From: Cyclostephanos tholiformis
Lineage: Eukaryota; Bacillariophyta; Thalassiosirophyceae; Thalassiosirales; Thalassiosiraceae
Length of the DNA: 15,942 nucleotides
Direction of reading: 5' to 3'
NCBI GenBank assembly: GCA_036939975.1
Contig: JALLPB010004529.1
Location: forward strand, 1-15,942
Made by a program: the position numbers and the translations under genes. This document shows, piece by piece, positions 1 to 7,464 of this stretch. The notes beneath the pieces are model-generated. The model did no database searches and had not been told where the DNA came from. It saw nothing but the letters and a program-made list of their open reading frames with translations. Numbering within the stretch: the stretch's first letter is position 1; the number at the start of each line of letters is the position of its first letter.

Positions 1-798
1 AGTAAGTTTTTCCAGAATTCTGCGGATACATACATGATGTACGATCCCAATATTTATGGTACACACCACACGGACGGACATCCGTCACTTTAATCATTTA
101 TATATATGAAATATATTGTTTGGCCATTGTGGCTTATGGTAAAACCCAGTGAGAATTGCTCATATTTGACTTTCACACAAAATTTCTCCAACAAAATTCA
201 AAATTGAGCAAGAATGGATGACACCATTTGACATGCCTTGCTCATCTGCATTGGAATCAATTGTTACTTTTTAATTTCTAACCTATTATTCAGTTGTCAT
301 CATGCATTCAAATGAAGGGCATGAAATGAGTGAAAATCACTTCTTTTGGCACCCCCCAAAACATACTAGATTTCTGTGGGGCCAAACAAGTACCAAGAAA
401 AAAATTCATGGGATTGAAAACTGGAACTGATTCCAATTGTTGTGGAATGGGTGGGAATTTTTGTACCACTATGGATGTAGAAAAATGAGCATTTTTTGCT
501 CCTATGGTATGACAATTAACATTTCTTTTTTGACTGCACCCAGATGATATAGTGGGAAAAACATTTCAGTGGTTACGAAATGGTTTCTTTTTTCTGAAAA
601 TAATAAAGTGTTTAATGTATGATATTTCTTTTGTTTAAAACACAATTCATTGGATTGCAAGAAAGGAATTAGCACATTAACAAAATAAGTTGAGAAAAAA
701 AAGCACATAAACTTGAGAAATTAACAAATAAATTAGGTATAATAAAGTTAATCTGATCAAGAGATAAAATTTAAATTGCCAAATCCCAGATTTGTTCT
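1..798. other. AT-rich intergenic DNA, no gene recognised
   Basis: The stretch is AT-rich with many short homopolymer runs. The only open frame of note (minus, 502-708) is hydrophobic and low-complexity and is not credible as a gene. A short 14-base string (CAGAATTCTGCGGA, 13-26) recurs in the same orientation at 2518-2531, which suggests fragments of a shared repeat. Nothing else can be supported. Confidence 0.5.
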
Positions 799-1948
799 TC
801 AGAGGGTTGATTCCTCCATTAGTATATCATCAGGACTAGGGAGAATGATTGTTGCAAAGATGAGTTTAGTCCCAGTGTGCATCTTTGTCTCAGCAGCAGA
901 AAACTCATTGTCAATCTCCGTTATTTGCTCAGTAAGCACATCAACCATTACCTTGTGTTTCTTAATGGTTTTGACAGTTCTGTTCCAACACCATACCCCC
1001 CCATCTGTCTTCCACCTTTTCTGCTGAAGCTGAAGTGCAGTCACACACAGTGTCAAATCCAATTACTTCAGAGGCAAAAAATCAGAGTGACAGTCCATGG
1101 TATTGATCAAAGGGCAGAAGAAAACATCATTCCACTTGTTTGCAATAAGTTTCCAAACATTTTATGCCATCATGCATTGTCCAGAAGGAATATCATGGCA
1201 AGTAATATACACCCATTTAATCTAATTGTGATCAACAAGTGTGTGCATCATGTGAAGCATAGGGTGTTTCCCTTGCAATTTCTTTCCACCATTTGTGGCT
1301 TAATTGTTACCCTCTCTCACTGCAGTTGCCTGTTTTGCGATTTTCTTGTACTTCTCTATCTTTCTCTTGAGTCATACAATTCCCTTACATTAATTGGGTT
1401 GTGATTGAGCTACTCCTGACACTTCAAGATGGACCACTGTTTTGGGCAAGGAAGAGGATCATATTTCCCATGAAGGGCAGGGTAAGAATATTGCCGAGTC
1501 ACTTTGTTGCAATAATTGCTAGCAAGTGCCTTCACTGTCTTGTGGACATTGATGCAAAAAGCTCAGCAGTGATGTCAAGAATCATGGCTCATGGCTAAAA
1601 ATGTGCGGAGGCTAAAACTGTGCTCCTGCAATTATGATAGATAGTAAGACTGCCACCCACTGCCTCAATGGAAATAACATCAGTTCCACCACCAACAAAA
1701 GAAACACTGCCACCAGTATGGGGGTTGACACAAAGATTCTTGTCCATGGGCAATATGGCATGTTGTTCATTATCACCAAAACTACACTCAATGACATCAC
1801 ATTTATATGTGGGGGAATCACCAAGTCAATTATGATAATCATCTTTGGTCTTTGTCCTCATGTTCTCTGTGCCAATTTCACTTGGCCAGAAGCTTGCAGT
1901 CTGCCATAGTTGCCATTGAAGGAGGTACTCAAATAGGGGTCTGCACTT
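799..1948 (-). pseudogene. Decayed coding region of unrecognised family
   Basis: Reading the minus strand leftwards, protein-like sequence continues through three frames in turn. The first runs from 1948 to 1595 (includes YKCDVIECSFGDNEQHAI and SVSFVGGGTDVISIEAVGG) and has one internal TGA. The second runs from about 1550 to 1412 (VHKTVKALASNYCNKV, YSYPALHGKYDPLPCPKQW) and ends in TAG. The third runs from 1440 to 799 with six in-frame stops but no indel; it includes GKHPMLHMMHTLVDHN and KWNDVFFCPLINTMDCHSDF, and an open tail of 87 codons from 1062. Several stops sit where one base change would restore a sense codon (for example TGA for TGG), as in an old point-mutated copy. Plus-strand frames over the same interval lack such continuity. 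I do not recognise the family; a repeated element gene is the likeliest source. Confidence 0.45.
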
Positions 1949-2854
1949 TTAAACTTTGCCACTCATCACGTTTGTAGTGGCAAAGGTACAAGCCATCATA
2001 CGTAAAAGGGAAGGTTCATTACCCATTGAGTTGAACCTATGTAGTTAAAAAGGGCTGCATTTGAAGATACATTTAGAGACTACAATCCTACATACCATCC
2101 TTTGTGCAGCAATAACATCATACAGCAGTAGCAAAATTGTGAGAAAGGAGTACGTAGCGCAGGTGCCCAATCTCAGTTATATAAGTATCACTCCTACATC
2201 TAGATCATTTCCTTTTTTCATTTCGTGACTTGCCCCCCCATCAGAAGAAGCATAATTCTGGTTCCGGCCAGAATTCCATTAATTCTGGTTGGAAAATATT
2301 TGGAAAATCTCTCTGGAGAGAAATCAAGAAATTCAAATTCTGATGGAATTCCTTAATTTTTCTACATAGGAACAGTATACTATATGGGAAATTGGAAATG
2401 GGTTTTTAGCTATTCTTGAGTGGTGGGAACATATTCTGATGATGTCATTTTCTTTTCTTCTGATTGGAAAAATTGAATTTTGGCAAAAAAATCCAGCCAA
2501 AAAGTCTGGAATTCTGGCAGAATTCTGCGGAATTTCCCAACAAAGTGCGCCATGCTGAGCAGCACCACATTTTCTGGTTGGCTACTCAGGCTGCCAGAGC
2601 TGCTTTTGTCCCCCATCCCCTTGTGGATTGCAAGCTCCTACAGCATTTGCAGCATACCAGGGACAGGGGGCAGACATGTCACACCCATGAAATATGTGGT
2701 GAGCAGTTGGTTCCCAAGAGTAAGGTGGTCTTCCAGAAATAGACTATGTTCTCCCAGGTTGACGGGGAGGAGAAAGACACCCTCATGGTTTATATTGTTG
2801 GCAAGCTATGATGATGTGCAAGGTTGGGTTTTTGCCATAACATCTTGCCAAAGA
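1949..2854. other. Intergenic stretch with AATTC-rich short inverted motifs
   Basis: No gene can be supported. Two patches (about 2250-2300 and 2500-2535) are built from repeated GAATTC / CCAGAATTC / AATTCTGG strings that are partly self-complementary. The plus-strand frames at 2464-2742 and 2480-2863 overlap each other, start in this patch and show no domain. The interval may hold the decayed 3' part of the pogo-like element that lies just to the right on the minus strand, but no terminal repeat was found. Confidence 0.35.
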
Positions 2855-3912
2855 TTAGTATGACGGCATGTACACATGTGTGGTCAAGGTGTAGTCACCT
2901 TGATCACTTAACATTACAAAGCACCCATTGTACTCAGTCCAAATCTTGGCCTTGAACTTGAATGCCTTGTTATACCCAATGTTGACCGGCTGAAGAAGTC
3001 CGGTGTATCCAGGTGGAATGAACTCCACCTGGATGCAAAGAGCCTGAATCACAGTGACAGTGGATGCCTTCATGTGCACCATGAAGGAATCAAGGAAGAG
3101 GAAAATTTTGTCATCCATTGACAGGCATAATGAAAAGAATCAGGCAACATGCAAGCTTGTGCTGTGTGATGTGGCCATTGTGGTCCCCTGAACATGAAAA
3201 TATGATACAATACAAACAAACAAAGTGAAGGTTAGTATTCCATTTACTTTCAAAAACACCCTGACTGCCACTCACCCTTGAACACACAGTAACAGCAACT
3301 GTGACATGCTTTGAGTCTGAGGCTGATTGGGGAAGGTTGATGGTGTATGTGCCAACCCTATCATTGGTCATTCTATTAATCGTACTGGCCTAATCACATC
3401 AAGGAATTGGAGGGCCTTGGCCTTGACCTCGCTTGGATGCCACTGTGCTTTGTATGTGGTCATGCAATGCATGACAAGTCTGTTTTATTCATGAAGCAAG
3501 AGATTGACATCTTCACAGCATGCTTGGACTTCTGACTCAACTTGGGTTTCAAGGAACAGGTTTTTTCATTGGAGTAAAGCGGTTGACAAGGAGACCCTTC
3601 CCATGCTACTTGTCAAGCAATAAATGCTATTAGCGCCACTTCAATGACCTTGAAGATACTAATAGGCCCAAGATAAAGTGATGTTATGTCAGAGACTTGA
3701 GGAGGCTGTAGCCAACTGGGACCTAATTGGTCAATGCTAAGAGCATTCGAAGCTTGGGCATAGGTAAGTTGCTCATCATTTACCATCTTCTCAATGACAC
3801 CAAGGATCTTCATCTTCTCAAAGGTGGAGTATTGGTTGCACTTGTAAGCCCTGTTGTTGATTCTCCAAAGAGCATGTTTAAGGTTGAAACCACTGTAGTT
3901 GTTGATGTGCAT
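2855..3912 (-). pseudogene. Degenerate pogo/Tigger-like (DDE_1) transposase
   Basis: Three minus-strand pieces line up in the order of a Tc1/mariner-superfamily pogo-type transposase. The first (3912-3613) carries a helix-turn-helix-like region, YSTFEKMKILGVIEKM followed by LTYAQASNALSID, the usual DNA-binding end of CENP-B/pogo proteins. A short bridge near 3400-3460 reads HPSEVKAKALQFLDVIRP. The second (3371-3111) reads SDSKHVTVAVTVCSRVSG, which fits the strand after the first catalytic Asp. The third (3118-2855) carries IFLFLDSFMVH, with the second Asp, then IPPGYTGLLQPVNIGYNKAFK. In active relatives the last block normally reads LQPxD; here the Asp is Asn. The first catalytic block (typically DQTP) is absent between 3371 and 3400. 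Stops and frame changes separate the pieces, so the copy is dead. A 60-nt segment (3247 down to 3188) with GTAAAT, TACTAAC and a final CAG may be a remnant intron. Confidence 0.75.
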
Positions 3913-4636
3913 TTTATGAAATGAAAAAAGTGAACAGGTTGTGTTCTGGGTTGTGTTTTGGTTGTGTCAGTGAGGTTGGCTGCATAAGGATATATTTAGG
4001 AACTGGTACAGCATTTGGCATCAAGTACCCATGCACCAAAATAGGTGAAATAGGGAGTATGCAGGAATTATACAGAAACTATTTGCATGCCAGCCCAACA
4101 ATTAGAATACACAGCATTCTGATTTTTTGTTGTTTTTTATTGTTAGTGCCCTGGTGTAAAGGATGGCATGTTTTGGGGGAAGACATATTGTAAAGTAATA
4201 CAAGTGAGAGGTTATCCCTGAATTTGAGTAAATATTTGTCAGGTGTGTTTTGTTTGTTGTTTGCTTGTTTGCATGTGTTTTTTCCTTGGAATAATGTTGG
4301 GGGTATTCATAACAATCATAATAATTACTTTTTGGTATAATTTTTCAAGTAAATTTGTTGAAATTTGTTGATCATTGAGGTGTTGTTCTGTTGACCAAAG
4401 TAGTTATATTCTTGTTCAACTATGACTATTTTTGATCTGTGTTAATTTTGTCTGTTACATATTATTATTGTTTGAACATATTATTATTATTTGTATCTAT
4501 TTTTATTTTCCTGTTTTGTTTTGGTATGCTTCAGATAATTTTAATACCTATACTATTTCTATTACAGTTTTTCTGTTGATGTTCTATTCTGTCCGCATTC
4601 TAATGTCTATTATGTTTCCATTGTGCACTGCAACGG
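3913..4636. other. T-rich intergenic DNA
   Basis: This stretch separates the dead transposase from the Zn2Cys6 gene. It is strongly T-rich on the plus strand with TTTG/TGTT runs around 4235-4290. The hydrophobic plus-strand frame at 4432-4662 is a translation of that bias, with Phe, Ile, Tyr and Leu dominating, and is not accepted as a gene. No repeat or promoter was recognised except the TATA-like patch annotated next. Confidence 0.45.
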
Positions 4637-4648
4637 TTATATATTATA
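4637..4648 (+). promoter_or_regulatory. TATA-like box upstream of the Zn2Cys6 gene
   Basis: The string TTATATATTATA lies about 28-40 bases before the ATG at 4677. The position would suit a very short 5' leader. In AT-rich DNA such strings are common by chance, so this is a weak call. Confidence 0.25.
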
Positions 4649-4676
4649 CCTACCCCACATAATCCCAATTTCGGCA

Positions 4677-5291
4677 ATGACTCCTCCCCTACCAATCCAT
4701 TGTTATAACTGTGGCATTTTGAAACTCGATTGCAACGTCGCCTCGAATGTTAAAGGCTTGTGCATTCAGTGCCATGTTGACGTCGTGGAATGCCTTTCCC
4801 CCCCCCCTAATATTATTCAGCACGGTTCATTCTCTCATCATGGTCCTTGTCTATTCCAAAAGAATTGCAACCAGTGTACTATAACGCACCGCCGATGCGT
4901 TTTTGATGTGAATAACCAATCTTGCTGCAAAAGATGTACAAAACTTGGACTATCGTGCGCCTTTAAATTATCATCGCAAGGGTGCCGCAATGATCTTTTT
5001 TCTGTGATGACGGAGGCATCGACTTTGTTGCATATGCGCCTGAAAGCATTGCCTCCGACAAGTTTGCTTGAAGCATTGACGGCGACAAATTTGCCATTAA
5101 CGGCGTTTGCTACGTGCACCGAAGCGTCAACGGCAACAATTTTGCCATCAACGGCGGTTGCTACGTGCACTAAAGTATGTACATACTATGATCTTGTGAT
5201 TTCACAAGACCATCCACAACACACAAGAAATAACAAAAAACACCTCAACCATGGTGGTGGAGCCATTTGCCTCCCTTGTGGCAAAGATTAA
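4677..5291 (+). CDS. Protein with two tandem Zn2Cys6 (fungal-type) zinc clusters
   Basis: The predicted protein has 204 residues. It starts at the first in-frame ATG, nine residues before the first cluster; the frame is open further upstream only to a GTG at 4623. Cluster 1 uses Cys 9, 12, 19, 29, 32 and 39. Cluster 2 uses Cys 64, 67, 74, 84, 87 and 94. Both have exactly C-x2-C-x6-C-x9-C-x2-C-x6-C, the spacing of Gal4-type binuclear zinc clusters. Cluster 2 is the more typical, with basic HRR before its third Cys and CTKLGLSCAF at the end. Such domains usually bind DNA as transcription factors; one cluster per protein is normal, and a pair is unusual. Residues 133-166 are a 17-residue tandem duplication. 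No middle-homology or activation domain is visible. A GTATGT string at 5175, right after that repeat, could be an intron donor, so the last 39 codons may be intronic and a further exon may exist; none was found downstream. A run of ten C at 4798-4807 lies between the clusters. Confidence 0.72.
   Translation: MTPPLPIHCYNCGILKLDCNVASNVKGLCIQCHVDVVECLSPPPNIIQHGSFSHHGPCLFQKNCNQCTITHRRCVFDVNNQSCCKRCTKLGLSCAFKLSSQGCRNDLFSVMTEASTLLHMRLKALPPTSLLEALTATNLPLTAFATCTEASTATILPSTAVATCTKVCTYYDLVISQDHPQHTRNNKKHLNHGGGAICLPCGKD
5073..5174 (+). repeat. 51-bp tandem duplication inside the Zn2Cys6 gene
   Basis: Two adjacent 51-bp units (5073-5123 and 5124-5174) encode ALTATNLPLTAFATCTE and ASTATILPSTAVATCTK. The length is a multiple of three and the reading frame is kept. 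The two copies differ by several bases, so the duplication is not very recent. Confidence 0.8.
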
Positions 5292-5468
5292 ATGAATCCA
5301 AATGATCTAATACATGGCAACCTGGAGGGGAGGTTGGACAAGAAAGCAATCGGTTGAAGAAATATGGTAGTGACACAAGAAATAAATGAGATATTAATAT
5401 ATTTCTATTGGACTCTGTATATTTTAAAAAATTTATTGCCTGCTGAGGACATGGTGGCCACAGTCATG
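5292..5468. other. Short spacer after the Zn2Cys6 gene
   Basis: AT-rich sequence without a recognised gene or terminal repeat. It contains no clear polyadenylation signal on the plus strand. Confidence 0.35.
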
Positions 5469-5727
5469 GCCCATTTTGATGGCATTGTTGATGTGCAAGT
5501 TCAAATCAAGTGCATTGCCCAATAGCTTAGATCCAGGGCTTTACATCAAACACTGCCATCAGGTGAATGCTTGCTCTGTATTGTCCCAACAATGATGAAG
5601 AATACACTTACTTTTCTGGCCATTTTGATGGCCGGGGGGTATGTTGGTACAATACCAAATGCATTGTCCAATACATGAGATCCAAGGCAATCTAGATGCC
5701 ACTGGATGCTACTGACGGGCAAGTATT
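5469..5727 (-). repeat. Two copies of a dispersed repeat (149-bp spacing)
   Basis: Two diverged units begin with CCATTTTGATGGC at 5471 and 5620 and share, in the same order, a TGCATTG(C/T)CCAATA block, a GATCCA(G/A)GGC block, and a final GGCAAGTA/GGTGAATGCTTG-like end. The reverse complement of the same order recurs on the plus strand at 13262-13367 and 13441-13560 (CCAGTGGCTTC, AAAGCCCTGGACCT, CTATTGG, GCCATCAAAATG). The family therefore has at least four diverged copies here, in two pairs of opposite orientation. Confidence 0.6.
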
Positions 5728-6029
5728 GTGGCCAATAGTAGCAATTGGTCATGCAAACACCAATTTTTTCCTTTTTTTCATTGTCAACTTGATAAAAAAA
5801 AGAGCCCCAGATAACTTAAAGTCCCCATTTAATAATTGGGGTGTGACATATCAATGAGACCAGATGGAGTTAATTAAGATGACTAAATACTTTTGGGGGG
5901 GGTTAAACTAGAATGTTATTGTTTAAATGATTGATTTCTATCATGTATCGCAATAGCAAAAACTACACAGTTTAAAACTCTTAACTGTTAATCAGTCAGC
6001 ATAAAAAGGCTTGCACTATACCATGAGTA
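5728..6029. other. AT-rich spacer
   Basis: No gene or clear repeat. It contains homopolymer runs (A8 near 5795, G8 near 5896) and a short CCCCA...TGGGG inverted pair around 5824-5842. Confidence 0.35.
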
Positions 6030-6166
6030 CAATAATACTGAGAACTTCTGCTGTGACAGAAACAGAAGGAGGAGCGGACAAGAGAGCCCTGCCTAATGGG
6101 AAGGGCAAAGTTTGGTTGTGGTGGCAGCAGCCACGGGCTGGTTGCTGAGGTCAACAACAACAATGG
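6030..6166 (+). repeat. Left half of a tandem-repeat unit interrupted by the transposon
   Basis: Sequence from about 6036 (ACTGAGAACTTC, then GAGCCCTGC, then GTTGTGGTGGCAG) matches 12178-12283 base for base with moderate divergence. The match stops at the left end of the large transposon, where the target duplication ACAATGG (6160-6166) lies. The other half of the same unit resumes at 12012. Confidence 0.7.
6160..6166 (+). repeat. Target site duplication, left copy (ACAATGG)
   Basis: The seven bases ACAATGG directly precede the terminal repeat starting TAGGGGG. The identical seven bases directly follow the other terminal repeat at 12012-12018. An eighth base (A) also matches if one terminal base of the right inverted repeat is counted as target, giving AACAATGG at 6159-6166 and 12011-12018. 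Confidence 0.72.
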
Positions 6167-6182
6167 TAGGGGGTCCGGTCCA
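6167..6182 (+). repeat. Left terminal inverted repeat of the transposon
   Basis: TAGGGGGTCCGGTCCA. It differs from the inverted right end at one base (T versus C at position 13). After 16 bases the two ends diverge. Confidence 0.72.
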
Positions 6183-6708
6183 TTCGTTCCCTCCATTTCT
6201 TTTTTCTGGCGCGCCCCTTTTTCCTATTTTTTTTGTTCTGGCGGGAAAGGCGAACACCCAAAAACAGACAGACGCCGAACAAAGAGAGCCCCTTTTTTCG
6301 CCAAGATGATAATCCCCCCCCCCCATCGTAGCAATTTTCCCATTGATCTCCAGCAGCGCTGGTTGATCAATTGGAAAATTGGCGACCGTCAGTGCACGTA
6401 CTATTCAATAGTACGTGCACTGACAGTCGCCGTTTTGTTGTTTTTTTTGTAGGCGCCGCACTCGGGCGCAATAACATGGTTAATTGTCATGTTTTTTTCG
6501 TAGAACCACCTTCGACGGGGCCAATCGGAATCGTTTAAAGATGCCAGTTGGCGCGTCAAAGGGGGGGAATGCGCGCGTCAGAACAGGCGGCCACGCAAGG
6601 GGGTTGAGGTGGCTTTTAGTCCGCGCGTAGAAATAAATAAAAATCAATCATTCGACACTGAAATAATTAAATAATTATTTCGATTGCGCACAATTCCCCC
6701 AACACAGA
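6183..6708 (+). promoter_or_regulatory. Left non-coding arm of the transposon, probable promoter region
   Basis: This arm lies between the left end and the first ATG of the minisatellite frame. It contains two TTCTGGCG repeats (about 6205 and 6236), a C9 run near 6315, a 51-nt near-perfect palindrome (6381-6431) and, just before the GC-rich part, an AT-rich patch with the palindrome AAATAATTATTT (6669-6680). It would be the place for a promoter and transposase-binding sites, but no specific element is proven. Confidence 0.35.
6381..6431. repeat. 51-nt near-perfect palindrome (hairpin or cruciform former)
   Basis: The inner arms GTCAGTGCACGTACTATT (6388-6405) and its exact complement (6407-6424) are separated by a single C. 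One mismatch (6387/6425) is followed by six more pairs (GGCGAC / GTCGCC). In total 24 of 25 base pairs match around a one-base centre. Confidence 0.85.
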
Positions 6709-7464
6709 ATGGGGGAGGGAGGGGAGGACACAGCGATTAGATCGCCTCATCTTCCCCCCCTCTCACCCTGCAGCGCTGAGCCATCCTCTCGCCCGTGCGC
6801 TGAGGCCTCCAGCGCTGAGCCATCCCCCAGCGCTGTGACAACCCCCAGCGCTGAGAAAAAACCCAGCGCCAAGAAAAACCCCAGGCTGAGCCACTCCCCA
6901 GCGCCGGGACCTCCAGCGCTGAGGCCTCCAGCGCTAAGCCACCCACCAGCGCTGAGGCCTCCAGCGCTGAGAAAAAACCCCAGCACTGAGCCACTCCCCA
7001 GCGCCAAGACCTCCAGCGCTGAGCCATCCCTCAGCGCTGGAGGCCTCAGCGCTGGGGGATACCCGTGCGCTGAGGCCTCCAGCGCTGAGCCATCCCCCAG
7101 TGCTGAGCCATCCCCCAGAGCTGAGGCCTCCAGTGCTGAGGCCTCCAGCGCTGAGCCACCCAGCAGCGCTGAGGCCTCTACCAGCGCTGAGGCCTCAAGC
7201 GCTGAGCCATCCCCCAGCGCTGAGGCCTCCAGCGCTGAGCCATCCACCAGCGCTGAGGCCTCCAGCGCTGAGCCATCCCCCAGCGCTGAGGCCTCCAGCG
7301 CTGAGCCATCCACCAGTGCTGAGGCCTCCAGCGCTGAGCCATCCACCAGCGCTGAGGCCTCCAGTGCTGAGCCACCCCCCAGCGCTGAGGCCTCCAGCGC
7401 TGAGCCATCCCATATCAACAATCAGCTCCCTTCTAAGAAACCTTTTGTTCCCAAACTGCCTTGA
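6709..7464 (+). CDS. Possible Ser-Ala-Glu-Pro repeat ORF over the minisatellite
   Basis: An ATG-initiated frame of 251 codons runs through the minisatellite and encodes an SAEASSAEPSP-like repeat of 11 residues. It ends at TGA 7462-7464. The same frame then stays open from 7465 through the coiled-coil frame to 9069, so this could be a disordered N-terminal extension of the transposon protein cut off by one stop. The caution is strong: the 33-bp unit has no stop in several frames and its length is a multiple of three, so long open frames arise automatically here on both strands. Residues after the repeat (NNQLPSKKPFVPKLP) are not repeat-derived. Confidence 0.3.
   Translation: MGEGGEDTAIRSPHLPPLSPCSAEPSSRPCAEASSAEPSPSAVTTPSAEKKPSAKKNPRLSHSPAPGPPALRPPALSHPPALRPPALRKNPSTEPLPSAKTSSAEPSLSAGGLSAGGYPCAEASSAEPSPSAEPSPRAEASSAEASSAEPPSSAEASTSAEASSAEPSPSAEASSAEPSTSAEASSAEPSPSAEASSAEPSTSAEASSAEPSTSAEASSAEPPPSAEASSAEPSHINNQLPSKKPFVPKLP
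6771..7411. repeat. 33-bp GC-rich minisatellite with alternating palindromes
   Basis: The typical unit is a 15-base part (GCCTCCAGCGCTGAG) plus an 18-base part (CCATCCCCCAGCGCTGAG). The 6-bp palindrome AGCGCT recurs every 15-18 bases, and most units also hold the 8-bp palindrome GAGGCCTC. The right part (about 7185-7411) is nearly regular; the left part is more diverged, with AAAAACCCC variants. Between about 7028 and 7060 the units run in the opposite orientation, which makes a local inverted repeat. The tract stands out sharply from the AT-rich surroundings. Confidence 0.93.

Noticed and set aside
877..1404. Plus-strand frame of 175 codons
   Set aside because: It is hydrophobic and Cys/His-rich in a way typical of an antisense shadow; protein-like continuity is on the minus strand.
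2464..2863. Overlapping plus-strand frames (92 and 127 codons)
   Set aside because: They start in an AATTC-rich repeat patch, show no domain, and two frames are open equally, so neither is favoured.
4432..4662. Small hydrophobic plus-strand frame, possible membrane peptide
   Set aside because: Composition follows the T-rich DNA bias, and it overlaps the upstream region of the better-supported Zn2Cys6 gene.
6771..7411. CRISPR-like array
   Set aside because: There are no unique spacers; the repeated unit is contiguous and diverges gradually. Context is eukaryotic.
6747..7421. Minus-strand open frames of 224, 76 and 72 codons across the minisatellite
   Set aside because: They are automatic by-products of a stop-free repeat whose length is a multiple of three. 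They carry no sequence outside the repeat that looks like protein.
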